Assembly (NCBI RefSeq): GCF_963855985.1
Contig: NC_087090.1
Span: 10,972,501-11,036,500 of the forward strand
DNA: 64,000 nucleotides
Origin: Ostrinia nubilalis
Lineage: Eukaryota > Arthropoda > Insecta > Lepidoptera > Crambidae
Reading direction: 5' to 3'
Part shown: positions 13,071 to 24,810 of the stretch, one piece after another
How positions within the stretch are numbered: position 1 is the first letter of the stretch
Layout of the letters: every line of letters begins with the position of its first letter
Position numbers and translations under genes: made by a program
The notes under the pieces: generated by a model
Told to the model about the DNA's origin: nothing
Database searches by the model: none
Seen by the model: the letters and a program-made list of their open reading frames with translations, nothing else

Positions 13071-14460
13071 GAGTCATTCGGGTCAAGAGCACGCACTTTT
13101 TTTTTGATGGCCTCCCAGACCTATAAAGAATTGTATAATTGGCATGTTATGATATTAAATCTGTAGAATATTTAATAAATTTTCACTATTTAAGAAAAAT
13201 TTCCATCAAGATTAATTAGTTTTAGCCCTACATAGGCTTAACTGAAAACTTTTCCGATGCGTACTCTTGACCCGATATGTGGGTAAAATTACGCAAGTCT
13301 TAGGGTAAAGTTACGCACGCGGGGTAAACGTACGCATTCAGATTTCTAAGAGAATACAATTAAGATTGGCAATAATCAATATTTATTTAATCTTGTAAAT
13401 AACATTTTAAGAACTTTAACATTAAAAAAAATAAGAACTCTTTGTATTATACAGGGTGGAATTTTGTAATGCCACCTGGAGGGAAAGTACTCTTAATATT
13501 GTAGATAGAAAATTTTACTCAAATAAAACTTTCCTTAATTTTTGAAAACAAAGAGAACTCCATTCAAAGATTTTTGAAAATTTTACGAAAATTCACTATC
13601 ATACCATACAATTTTTTGTAAATAATTAAAATAATTTAAGATTTCATGGTTTTCCTTTCATTTAATTTAAGCAAGTTTGTTAGAGAGATTTCATCCATAA
13701 ACTTAACCCTAACGATCGATGCAATAAAAATACAGGGTGTAATTTTTAACAAATTTTAGTTGGTTCGATTCCTCTACATTACTAAGAGTACTTTCCCTCC
13801 AGGTGGCATTACAAAATTCCACCCTGTATCTATTATAATGTGAATCTTGTCTTAAATTATTTATATTGGCAATAGTCACACTTTGAGATCAAAATAATTG
13901 GCCTTCATTATTTGGTCATCTGAGATGAGATGAGGGTCCGCTGAGGGGCCTTCCTTATGTAATTTCTCGGCATTTTGGTGTAGGTATTCTGAAAGATTGA
14001 ACAATTTTTGATATTTTTATTTCATTTGGGGTATAAGTACGCAACGGGGGTAAACGTACGCGTGCGTACTATTAATCTCGTACTCTTACCCCAATCGGTA
14101 AATATACCAAATAATCAGTCACAACACACACGTTAAATACTTTTTACGAATATGATAAACTTAGATCAAAACTACATTAAATGAACAATAGAAATATAGT
14201 ATACATACTGGCACAGAGCTATCCATTTAACTACAGCACACTTTTCCGTGGCATAAAAATTAAACGAAATAAGCGTGCTACAAGTATTCGGCGACGTGTC
14301 GCGACCAGTACTTAGATTGCGTCGGCGCGGCGCGTGGCTCCTAAACGGCGACAGTAGCGCCACTCTATTTTACAAACACAGACCTCGGCTCCCCCACCCC
14401 TGTCGGAGATCGGACCACCGCGTACTTTTACCCACCGCGTGCTGTTACCCCGAATGACTC
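13071..14460. repeat. 1.4-kb inverted-repeat element with subterminal GGGGTAAACGTACGC repeats
   Basis: Ends read gagtcattcggg and its reverse complement cccgaatgactc, flanked by TA on both sides (13069-13070 and 14461-14462). Variants of ggggtaaacgtacgc or gggtaaaattacgc recur near both ends, mostly in inverted orientation. No transposase is present. A second element (13452-13826) is nested inside. Confidence 0.65.
13452..13826. repeat. 375-bp Tc1/mariner-type MITE
   Basis: About 45-bp terminal inverted repeats begin cagggtggaattttgtaatg and end in the reverse complement, with a TA duplication at 13450-13451 and 13827-13828. The TA target and CAGGGTG ends resemble those of the larger element at 26238-40881. 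Confidence 0.8.
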
Positions 14461-14462
14461 TA

Positions 14463-15277
14463 GATGTTATATAGCGTCTTGAAACCTTAATGAAAAGAAA
14501 TTCATTTATTAAGTTTAGACCATGAGTTAGCCCATGAAACTCTGATTTTTAAATCACTCCATATTGGTAATAAAAATGTGCAGCAAATGTAGTCATCAAA
14601 ATTAAATATTAAAGATTCGACACCTGAACTGAAGTTCTTACCACTTGTCAGGTTTCAAAACTGAAACATTTACTTCTATATTAAAGGTACTTACTTCAAA
14701 AAGTTAGTAAAGAGCAATATACATGTATAAAATAACTCGTAGTTGCACATTGTATTTGCATACAGTTAACATGTATAAAAATGAATTGCTTATATCTCCG
14801 TACAATTTTTCCGCGCGCGAGTTATGAAAATGTAACACAAAATTATCAAAGTATTTTTTTATTTATTAAATGTAAAATTAGGAAGTAATTTATTAGATGT
14901 CCTTGAAAATGGTTTTTCTTTGTAGGTAACGTTTCAGTAACACATACTAGTAAATGGGTAAATAAAAAAAACCTTAACAACGATCGTTAAAAAAACTACA
15001 AATAGGTGTAGATTATGCAAAATATTTTTAGAAAGTTTATCATTTATCATTACGTAATAACATTAGGGGGTGCTAATAAATGACATGACGTTATTTTTCT
15101 AGCAGTCATTAACTAAAAAGGTAATAATCGTTAAATTTCGTTGAGTCCTAGTAATGTCATCCAGAGCTTAATATAAGCTGGTTGGTGGTGAGGTGGTTTA
15201 CATCGACGGGAGGCGCAGTTGGTATAGGACGGCTGGAAGGTGTCAGTGCGCTGGGTACTCGGCGCGCCCTGCCAGCT
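14463..15277. other. Upstream region of CDA2
   Basis: No gene or clear repeat. It should hold the cis-regulatory sequence for CDA2, but I cannot assign individual sites. Confidence 0.4.
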
Positions 15278-15287
15278 TATATAAATA
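15278..15287 (+). promoter_or_regulatory. TATA box of CDA2
   Basis: A strong tatataaata lies 77 bp upstream of the CDA2 start codon at 15364, in a locally GC-richer stretch. This spacing leaves a short 5' UTR, as expected for a TATA-driven cuticle gene. The transcription start itself was not pinned down. Confidence 0.6.
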
Positions 15288-15363
15288 GGTGAAGAGGGGC
15301 AGCGGAGACCTCTTGCACTTTCTTGGCGGAGCGCGACGCAACGACCAGTCAACGCCGAGCGCC

Positions 15364-18300
15364 ATGGCTCGACACGCGTTTTTGTGTCTTGGTGTGTTGC
15401 TGTTCGCCTGTTACAGTGAGTAACCCACCATATTTTTTTTTATTTTACAAACGAAAGTTTCATAACAATAACGGCCTTCATTATTTTAATTTTAACTTTA
15501 AAACTGGAAAACTCAATAGATTTTTACAATTATTTTTAAATTGGTACTTTATTTTTTTAATTAAGCTTATTTTGAGAGCTTTTCATTCTATTTAAAGCTA
15601 CCTATTCATATCAAGTATGTACTTAAAATATTGTTTTAATGGTGACACTTTTATTTAGGTACACAAATTATGTGTAAATTTTGTGTTACATATTTTTTTT
15701 AAACTACCGGCACAAAGAAACTAAATCATTAAATATTTGAATAATCGTGTTTGTCTTTATTATCTTAACTTATAAACTGGTGATCTTCTGCTTTTAAGGC
15801 AAATAAAATACAGGAGTGACAATATGAAATTATTTAACCCATTTTTTTTTCTTTAATATAGTTTCATACGATGGCTAGCATATTACTCGATGGTCATAAT
15901 CTTAAATATTTTCAAATGTTAAAATGCCGTGAGTGGCTTGAGGTAGTGTCTCAGGCGCGGGTTAAAGGCAACAATAAGCGAACGCCGGTTCTACGTGGCT
16001 CGTTTACTGACTGAGCTGACCTCGATTTCTTCTCAACATTTCAACTTTCAATGCCGAAGTCAAGTTACTTATAGAATGTAGTTCTAACTTGAATATCTAT
16101 TATGCTAAGCCGGTTTTATACTAGTGACAAATGTCATTATTAGCATGAACTCTGTTGGTAATTAACTTTAATGATATTAGTAAGTTACTAAAGTTTTTTA
16201 AAAACTATGTGGAAATACTAATGTATATTGGGTAAACCTTGTGAATTTCCTCGGTTTAATAAGGGATATAATTAAAACCAAGCAAGCATACTCAAGTCGC
16301 GTGGCATTCGGCGTCGCAATGAAACGGTACTACATTCCTTCACCGGCGGTGTTGTAATCGTTGCTTACGCTAAGTTGCGTTACCTAATAAATATGTTAAC
16401 GTTGCCTTGTTTGTAGCGAAATTTTAATTTTTTTCTTTCGTTACATAAGGCATAAAATTACTAAAAAAAATTAAACAATGTTTTTAAACAATCTTATTTA
16501 ACTACATGCATTTCTAAGACAGGATCTCTATCGTACATTCACAAAAAGTAACTCTCTTTTATTACACTCTGAATACATTTTGATATAAAAATTATGTAGG
16601 TACTTTCTATTTGAGGTAGGATGATATTTTATATTCATGATATTTGTTGCACAGTACACGGCGAGAACCTGAGAGTTAAGAGACAAGATGAAGATGCTGG
16701 AAGCGACGATGTGAACCCTGAGCAGCTGTGCGAGGGTCGGCCCGCCGACGAATACTTCCGCCTCACCACCGAGGGAGATTGCCGCGATGTCGTCAGGTCA
16801 GTACCTCTATCTAGGAACAGATTACCCCATGGCTGATTGTAAAGCCCTACATGGCGCCGCAACGAGACCTCTACAAGAAAGACTAGATGAATAGTTTACC
16901 GAGGCGCTACGCCTAGACGTAGCTATCGCATGTTCTGCACGAGTTGGACCCTTGAAAGTGAAACTCACTATTCTAGTTTTGACGCAACGAGAACGCAAAT
17001 ACAGTAGTAGTTTGCTCTGTTTGTAAATAGAAACAACTTACATAATTTATTATTTCCAAATCATTTCCAGTGAGTAGGTACTAACTGCACTACAGTCATC
17101 TTCACACTTTTTCATTATTGATGTTAAAATTTCGATTAAAAGATAACTTTGATCCGACTCTATTACCTTTGCTACTGCCTTATAAAAAGTTGAAATAACA
17201 TTTGCATTCTACATAAATATTATATCAGTCAAAAATTCGAGTGTCACTTTCATGATGAGGGGGTATATCAATCAATATAAAAATGTTCTTCTAGCATTAA
17301 TCGCAGATTAAAGTATCGGATATGATGAAAAAGTTATTGTGATAGTTTACTCACATGAAATTGTGACTAAGTGAACTCCTTTTTGCTTAAAACAGAGACT
17401 AGAATAGAGATATTTATTCATTTAAATTTAGCACTTGGTATGCGGTGGTGACACTCGTGTCCGTGAACGGGCCAGTCACCGGCGTGTCATGAATACCTAG
17501 TATTTTATTTTTGTCCAAGTAAGTATACCTAGTACGTGTTTAGTCCCTCTTGGGAAATCACTACCAGTCAGTAGGTTCATTTAAAGTTTCAGAATATTAA
17601 GAAAAGTTCCAATATAATATAAAAAAATATATTAGCTTTTGTATGCTTATTTTTTATTTAATATTTTTTCCTTCTGATTGTAATTTCAAGTAAAATATGT
17701 TTATAGTTAGTTTCTTTAATGCAAAGAGAGAAAAATATGCAAAGATGGAACTTTAGTAGTAGTTATGTAAACCACTCATGTGTCCACAGCTTTATTATAA
17801 CTGTACACGAGTTGGATGAGAGAGAGTGAGTTGTGCTTTTGCTGAAAAAATCGCTGTGTACAGGTGCGACAAAGGCGGCGAAGACGGAGTCACCCGGCTC
17901 GCCTCAGTGAGGTGCCCCGGCGGTCTCGCCTTCGATATCGACCGCCAAACCTGTGACTGGAAAACACACGTTAAGAATTGCGATAAATTAGAAAGTAAGT
18001 TCCGTGTACCACAGGAAGTGGGCATGCGAAGGGCTCGATTACAGCGCTGGAATAACCAGATATAGCAAAGTCGCTACGAGCTAGCCTTCCGGATGTTCAC
18101 TTCCTGTTATAAAACATTTAATTTAATTACATTTCTTGTCAACGCAGGTGCACTAGGTCAGGTCTTAAACAGATCACTTGCCCGTCTGGACTGGCTTTCG
18201 ATCTCGATAAACAAACCTGCGACTGGAAGGGTAAAGTGAACAACTGTGACAAACTGGAGAGTAAGTGCCGAAATAGAAGCTATTCGCGTGTAGCGAGCAA

Positions 18301-21139
18301 CCGGGCTTGGGTGAAGGGGCCGCGTCGCACTGTAGTTTAGGCGTTGCATGAGGCCCCGGATCGGGGAGCGGCCCGTGCTGGACCGACCCGTTGGTTACGC
18401 ATTAACATTCTTCAACGATAAACTAAAACTAAAATATTAATGATATAATAAACAAAAATAAGTTATAACTTAGTGCATAACTTGTTTAAACCTACTTTGA
18501 AGTCAAATTAATTGTAAAGAAGAAATTATTTTTGAAATTTCTAATCAGTATACTTATTAAAGAACAGAGTAATTTTTTGAAGTAATGTTGATGCAAAAAA
18601 ATATCTTCCCCCAACGTATTTTAAACTAGCGAATTAGTGTAGCAAGGAAATGCTACAAGGGATTTAATCGGAACACTTTGCCTGTTCACTATTTAAATAA
18701 GCACAGCCAGGGATTGTAAATGTAACTTTTGTAAATATACACAAGTCTAATAACTCACTCCATACACTACACAATCCTCTATCTTCTTCTGTTACCTTAC
18801 TAACTAACCTAAACTGCTTTTGAGCTTAATTTATTCTTGAAACTGTCTAACCCAACAATAAGTTTTACTCATACTACTAACACCTTGGAAATCACTTATC
18901 TAACCTATTTAATAACTACTTATTTGACTTGCCACTAATTTTTTGTTTCGAACACAACCAATAATGCTTTTCAATGTGGTACCATGTTTTGTCCAATGCT
19001 TCTTTATGTTTGATTCTGTTTCTTTCTAATTGCAGTCGCTTTAAGTTCTATGGTATGCAAGTAGCAAAAAATATCAATAGAGCATTTAAATTAGTTCTTT
19101 TGTTACCCCTTAGTTAGATATCCTATAAAGTTAGAACATACCAGAACTTGGTTCGACTGTAAATTCTTTATTACCTATACGTTTGATATTTTCACAAATA
19201 AGCATGTACCTATTTACCATCACTTAATTTTACTAAAGCTTAGTTTGTGAATATATCAAATGAAATACCATGTTTTATTGCAGTCTGATTTCTATTAAAC
19301 TCCATATTCCATGATTTTAAATTCAATCTACCGTTCGTGGACCTTTTTCATTGTTAATCAATATACATACCTATACCTAATTTATTTATTTCTTACTTAT
19401 CACATTCAATCTAATTAATTTCTTGCTGACTTATATTTTTTCGTACCTTTCCTTTCTCTTTATTTTTACCATAATTGTTAACTTTGTCATCCTATCATGC
19501 TTTGCCGAGTCTTCTTCGCCAGATTCTCATGGATCTCATAACACAATTACATTAAATACGGAAAAAGTCACACAGACGAGGCACCGAAAGCTAAATTTCG
19601 AGTTAGACACCTGCGACCTAAAAAGACCTAATCACAACAACATTGGCTTTCAAGAAGCTTAATATCTAAATAACTATTTTCAGAACCAAGAAAAATCTTA
19701 CCCATCCTGAAAACTGATGAGCCCATTTGCCCTGAGGGAAAATTAGCTTGTGGAAGCGGGGACTGTATCGAAAAGGAGCTGTTCTGTAACGGAAAACCCG
19801 ACTGCAAGGACGAGTCCGATGAAAATGCATGCAGTAAGTAAATACATACATCAATTCAATACTAGTTAGTTACGTTCTAACTTTAATTAGCATATTCTTT
19901 TCATATTTTTACAATTTCTTCATAAGTGTTTCTTTTTGTGAGAAGTACAAAAATAACATATTGTTTTTTTCTTTTACAGCTGTTGACTTAGATCCCAACA
20001 GAGCCCCTGACTGTGACCCTAAGCAGTGTGCACTTCCTGACTGTTTCTGTTCTGCTGATGGTACTCGTATCCCTGGTGGAATAGAACCTAACCAGGTGCC
20101 TCAAATGATCACCATCACATTTAACGGTGCCGTTAATGTTGACAATATTGATTTGTACGATCAGATTTTCAATGGAAATCGCCACAATCCTAATGGATGC
20201 CAAGTACGAGGAACCTTCTTCGTTTCACACAAATACACAAACTATGCTGCCGTTCAAGAATTACACCGTAAAGGACACGAAATTGCTGTATTCTCAATTA
20301 CACACAAAGACGATCCGCTTTACTGGACTAGTGGTAGTTACGATGACTGGTTAGCAGAAATGGCCGGTGCTCGGCTCATTCTCGAACGGTTTGCCAATTT
20401 GACAGATGCCTCGATCATTGGTGTCCGTGCTCCTTATCTCAGAGTAGGTGGCAATAAACAATTTGAAATGATGGCTGACCAGTACTTTGTCTACGATGCA
20501 TCGATCACTGCTCCTCTAGGTCGTGTACCAATCTGGCCTTACACCCTGTACTTCAGAATGCCACACAAATGCAACGGTAATGCCCACAACTGTCCGTCTC
20601 GAAGCCACCCTGTTTGGGAAATGGTTATGAACGAGCTAGACAGAAGAGATGACCCTACCTTCGACGAATCACTGCCAGGTTGTCATGTGGTTGACTCTTG
20701 CTCCAACATTCAAACTGGTGATCAGTTCGCGCGCCTTCTGCGCCACAACTTCAACCGCCACTACTCTACAAACCGCGCTCCTCTCGGTCTGCATTTCCAT
20801 GCATCGTGGCTCAAGTCAAAGAAGGAGTTCAGGGATGAACTCATCAAGTTTATTGAAGAAATGTTGGAAAAGAACGATGTTTATTTCGTATCGCTGCTCC
20901 AAGTTATTCAATGGATGCAAAATCCAACTGAATTATCATCGCTACGTGACTTCCAAGAATGGAAACAAGACAAATGTGACGTGAAAGGTCAACCTTACTG
21001 TTCTTTGCCAAATGCCTGCCCATTGACTACCCGGGAGCTGCCAGGAGAGACACTACGTTTGTTCACCTGCATGGAGTGCCCTAACAACTACCCATGGATC
21101 CTAGATCCCACGGGGGAGGGTTTCAATTTTAAGAAGTGA
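15364..21139 (+). CDS. CDA2: Chitin deacetylase 2 (vermiform-type), complete, with alternative exon 3
   Basis: Secreted chitin-modifying protein of cuticle and tracheal matrix. Exons: 15364-15415 (signal peptide MARHAFLCLGVLLFACY), 16655-16796, either 17864-17994 or 18148-18260, 19684-19833 and 19980-21139. All junctions are GT..AG with matching phases, giving 544 or 538 residues. Domain order: signal peptide; CBM14 chitin-binding domain built from exon 2 (two Cys) plus exon 3 (four Cys); LDLa domain in exon 4 (CPEGKLACGSGDCIEKELFC through CKDESDENAC); then the CE4 deacetylase domain and a Cys-rich tail ending near DPTGEGFNFKK. The CE4 domain differs from CDA1 at key sites: motif 1 reads TFNG (Asn207, Gly208) instead of TFDD, and motif 2 reads FSITH (Phe263, His267) instead of HSITH. 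RAPYLR and the late FHASWL motif remain. It is same-strand and 13 kb from CDA1. Confidence 0.94.
17864..17994 (+). other. CDA2: CDA2 alternative exon 3a
   Basis: Encodes the second part of the CBM14 domain, from CDKGGEDGVTRLASVRC to VKNCDKLE, with four Cys. It starts in phase 2 (one base completes the AG|G Arg codon from exon 2) and ends in phase 1 before gtaagt. It is 131 bp long. The linker between its first and second Cys is six residues longer than in exon 3b. Confidence 0.88.
18148..18260 (+). other. CDA2: CDA2 alternative exon 3b
   Basis: Homologous to exon 3a: CTRSGLKQITCPSG, then a conserved AFDLDKQTCDWK and NNCDKLE, with the same four Cys and the same phases (2 in, 1 out). It is 113 bp long and follows the acceptor aacgcag. 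It lies 153 bp downstream of exon 3a. Insects are known to make CDA2a and CDA2b isoforms from such exons. Confidence 0.88.
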
Positions 21140-21559
21140 TCTCTTTAAGTTAAATTAAAAGACTGTAAACAAATGTAAATAATACTCAGTAATGTTAACA
21201 ATAATTACAAATATGATCGATAGGCAGGTCGACATCAACATTAGTAAATATTCTTAACATTAATATATTTTTTGTTCTGTGCATCATTTAAAACAATAAG
21301 CATTCAATTAACAACGCTATAATTTGAGTTTGATGTTTGGAACACGTTATTATGTTGATAGCAACCACATGCTGCCTTTACAATTTTTACTGCAGTTAGG
21401 TAGAACGGTAGACTTGATGTTTCATTAAGTATAATTTAGGTTAAAACAAATTTATTGACAATAAAAAACAATAATTGGATGTTGATTATAATCATTTTAC
21501 CCCATATACGCGTTACTGTAAAAAGGAGAATGCTACCTATAACTAACAAGAAATTGACG
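21140..21559. other. CDA2 3' UTR and intergenic
   Basis: An attaaa hexamer lies shortly after the stop codon and could serve as the poly(A) signal. Nothing else is seen. Confidence 0.4.
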
Positions 21560-21702
21560 TATTCCACATTGAGTACCCGCCCAAATAGCATCTGCACGAA
21601 TAGATTCCATACCATTATTTTTATATCGATAGGTGCTCTAAGTGGAATAGGCCAGGTGCTATTCGTGCAGGTGCTATTTGGGTGAGTGCTCAAAGTGGAA
21701 TA
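21560..21702. repeat. 143-bp palindromic MITE
   Basis: About 45-bp inverted arms: the left begins tattccacattgagtaccc and the right ends in gagtgctcaaagtggaatac. Flanks read acaagaaattgac and ccaagaaattaac, a possible 11-12-bp duplication. The ATTCCAC terminus resembles that of the element at 25375-26098. Confidence 0.7.
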
Positions 21703-22290
21703 CCAAGAAATTAACAACGTTATTTTAATTACAATCCTAACTGAAAATTCAGATGTTATGGACAATTTTATCGATGAAAATATTTCAAACTGGGGCTTGA
21801 CCAATTTAGTATTCTTTTACATTCTTCCTTCTAAAACAAGCGACCGCGACAAGCAAATATTTGATATTATATCATGCGATAGATGATAAAATTACTTATC
21901 TATCGGTGGAAGTAGAAAACAGACACAAAGTCTTTTCCTCCATTTAAAAAATTAAATAATAATAAATAAATAAAAAAGCAAGAATGGATTTAAATAAAAA
22001 AACATCACCTTTTCTATGCTTTTTTCACTTCTTATCCGACTGCGCCAGAAGGAGGGTTATGCTTTTTTAAGTTATTTTAAAATACGAGAAAAACCAGCCC
22101 CTCTAGACAAGTTGCACTTTTCATCGAATCGAAATTCGAATCCGTCATAATCACAACTCCATAGGTACAAAAAAGGCCTTTCAACCATTTTTCGACTGGT
22201 TTGCGATTATATTGTGCATTTTGTCTATCTAGACCCACAGGTCGCTAAAGTACATAAATGTTTTATTAGTCTACGTCTATTAGTTAGTTG
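21703..22290. other. Intergenic, repeat-derived
   Basis: No gene. Around 22035-22065 is a fragment (ccgactgcgccagaaggagggttatg) related to the one upstream of P copy 2 near 57397-57430, so it is a dispersed repeat. Confidence 0.4.
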
Positions 22291-22488
22291 TTGAACAAAG
22301 ATACCCCTTCCCAGCGGCTCCATAAAAAGCGAAAATGCACTGCCTGTAAGAATCCCACAACGCTTTATTAATCTAAGCCCACAAAACGCCACAACCTAAT
22401 CCGACTACTATTCTACTATTACGTGCTCTGTGACTACATGACTAGCCGCGCTATGAAACCCGCGCTGGGAAGGGGCCACTTTGTTCAA
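22291..22488. repeat. 198-bp MITE with 26-bp TIRs
   Basis: The left end ttgaacaaagatacccc (continuing ttcccagcg) is matched by the reverse complement cgctgggaaggggccac...gttcaa at the right. No coding content. Confidence 0.75.
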
Positions 22489-22726
22489 ATAACGACGGAA
22501 CTAATTAGGCCAGTAGAATTAGATTTTAAATCAGAAAAATTCCTACAAAAGATTTTATAGTTTTAATGGCTTCATTTGTTGCCCATTAATACTATCCTAT
22601 AGGTTTACGACTTCGGCGGAGTTGTGCTTAAGTGGTGGTGGGGCCCACCGAAAGGGCCATTATTGCGGTTTTACCGTTATACCGCGTAAAGGACTTACTG
22701 TATCGAAAACTGATCTTCATGACGGT

Positions 22727-24620
22727 TGAAGGGCATTCAATCCTGCATTGAATAAGACCAAATTCATATGTTTTGGACAAATCGTTCTCGTGCTTATTGT
22801 AAAATATACGTATAATTAATGACCCTCTCTACGTCCAATGGCTCATCACCCGCAGGGTCCCAAACCTTGAAAAGGGCCGCCTTAACCAGCGTATCCCTGT
22901 CAAGCCTCACGAGTTGGATTTGCCTATCCTAGTTCCTCCCAGCCGATCCTTAACTAGGTTTGCTGCACCTGTTCTCTGCACTCTCCTGAACGACTCGGTG
23001 TTATCTAAGTACTATGGCTGCCCCTCTTCCTTGCACCCTACTGCACGACTGCGTTACCTAGCCGTACGCCTGGTCCAAGGTTCGACGCCACAAAATCAAC
23101 TTCGTACGCGTGAAAATAGTTTGAATACTATTTCCCGTGCTTGCAACATTTTTATTTACTTCTTCGTCCCTATTAGTCGTAGCTTGATCGTATGTATCCT
23201 ATAGCGATGGCTCCTACGTATAAGGGCGAAACTGCCGCTTAAGCCTTTTTCCAATTATTTAAGCAATGATTTCACTTTGCTCTAATCTATAACATCAGTA
23301 AGAAAAAAAAATTTTTTTTCCATTAGATACAAAATAAAATTTTAGGCAAATAGGCGTATGTGCAAAACTACGCCACGTATAAAGCCCAATCATACGATTC
23401 GTCAATCTATACGAGTAGTTGCTTACATAAACATATATTTTTTATAATCCAAATCTTAAATAAAGCCATGAAAATATTTAGCAAATTGTTTTATTTATAA
23501 ATTATGACACATTATATAGTTATTTAATTTTTAGCGTTAAGAGTCGCATCTCAAACTAATTTGAAAATTATAAATAACTTGAAAAAATCGAACTGCCTAA
23601 GGCATCGTGGGTTCAATTCCCGCCTTAGGCAATTCGATTTTAGTTATTTATATTTTTAAAAAATATGACACATTATGTTAAAAGACCTAACTAAATCTCG
23701 AGCACAGTATATGGGCGTATTTGCGTTAAAACGTAAAACGGTACATTAAACGACTTTTTCTAACTGATTTATTATTGATATAGCACATGATAACAATTAA
23801 AATAATTACATGCATAAATAAAGAGAGTAATCGCTTAAAATATTATATTTACGTTGTCATTTAAGTCTCTTTACGTTGAACAATATACATAAAATTATAG
23901 AAATATGCCGACGTAAAAGGGCAATGCGTAAAATCTCAAAATATATAAGAAAAATATAAAAATTGATAACAGCAGTAGCAAAAGCATTACATGTTAAGGC
24001 TAAATGTGAAATTTCATTAAATTCGTTTTAGTAGGTCAGAAGATATGACCCAAAAATATGGTTCTGGCCACTAAAATGGCTCTCCTGTAAAATTTACTTT
24101 TTTCACTTACGCCAGTATACGTAGGAGCCATCGAGCCTTCTTCAATTTACGAGCTATCCCACACAAAAACAATTATTTAAATCAAACCAGTACTTTCTGA
24201 GATTAGCGCGTTCAAACAAACAAACAAACTCTTCAGCGTTTTAATATGAATCTGTTGTTGTTGATTTTTGGACCAAGTATAAGACTAGGCTACGCAGTCG
24301 TGCAGGAGGATGTAAGGAAGAGGGGCAGCCACAGTAGGTACCTACTTAACACAGAGTCGTTCAGGAGAGTGCAAGGAAAAGGTGCAGCAACCGCAGTTAA
24401 GGAACCAGCGCATCCAGCTCGTAAGCTTTGATAGGGTTACACTGGTTGAGGCGGTCCTTTTCAAGACTTGGAAGCCTGCGGGTAACGAGACATTGGACGT
24501 GGAGAGGGTCATTAATTATACATATATTTTATACTTTGCCGAACATTGGCACGAGAACGGTTTGTCTAAAACATATGAATTTGGTCTTATTTAATGTAGG
24601 ATTAAGTGCTCTTCAAGGAT
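22727..24620. repeat. Inverted duplication, ~360-bp arms, with a nested element in the spacer
   Basis: Arms 22727-23092 and 24265-24620 are inverted copies at roughly 80 percent identity by eye. Each arm can be read, outward on its own strand, as a roughly 40-codon peptide containing LDVERVINYTYI, but substitutions between the arms are as often replacement as silent. The element at 23205-24133 sits in the spacer. I cannot assign the arms to a known family. Confidence 0.6.
23205..24133. repeat. 929-bp inverted-repeat element nested in the spacer
   Basis: Ends are an exact 18-bp inverted repeat, cgatggctcctacgtata and its reverse complement. A tRNA-like hairpin (23588-23637) lies inside: gaactgcctaaggc, a B-box-like gggttcaattccc, then the complementary gccttaggcaattc. 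No transposase. Confidence 0.6.
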
Positions 24621-24625
24621 TACTA

Positions 24626-24810
24626 ATGTTTGGCCAAAAAACGTTTCCCAAATTATCACATCGCAAACAACGTTTCGCAAATTTTCATTTGGCAAAACAA
24701 CTTATTGCAAATTTTTAATTCGCTAATGTCGTTTTTGGCATATTATTGTTTGGCAAAGTATGTTTTACCAAATGTTTCATTTGGCAAAAATATTTCACGA
24801 TAAACAATTT
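24626..24810. repeat. Degenerate TTTGGCAAA / TTTGCGAAA repeat
   Basis: Short words of the type tttggcaaa, cgcaaac and ggcaaaaca recur about every 20-25 bp on alternating strands, giving a chain of small dyads. There is no coding sequence. Confidence 0.5.

Larger units (their letters stand above)
15416..19683 (+). other. CDA2 introns
   Basis: Introns occupy 15416-16654, 16797-17863, 17995-18147 (between the alternative exons), 18261-19683 and 19834-19979. I saw no nested gene. An open stretch near 19423-19662 runs close to exon 4 but lacks recognised domain content, so I did not include it. Confidence 0.6.

Noticed and set aside
19423..19662. Open stretch just before CDA2 exon 4
   Set aside because: It could be a further alternative exon, but there is no convincing acceptor/donor pair and no CBM14 or LDLa cysteine pattern.
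20127..20984. Overlapping open frames inside CDA2 exon 5
   Set aside because: Alternate-frame shadows of the deacetylase coding sequence with no independent signal.
22914..23204. 96-codon open frame
   Set aside because: Antisense reading of an inverted-repeat arm; the other arm does not preserve it.
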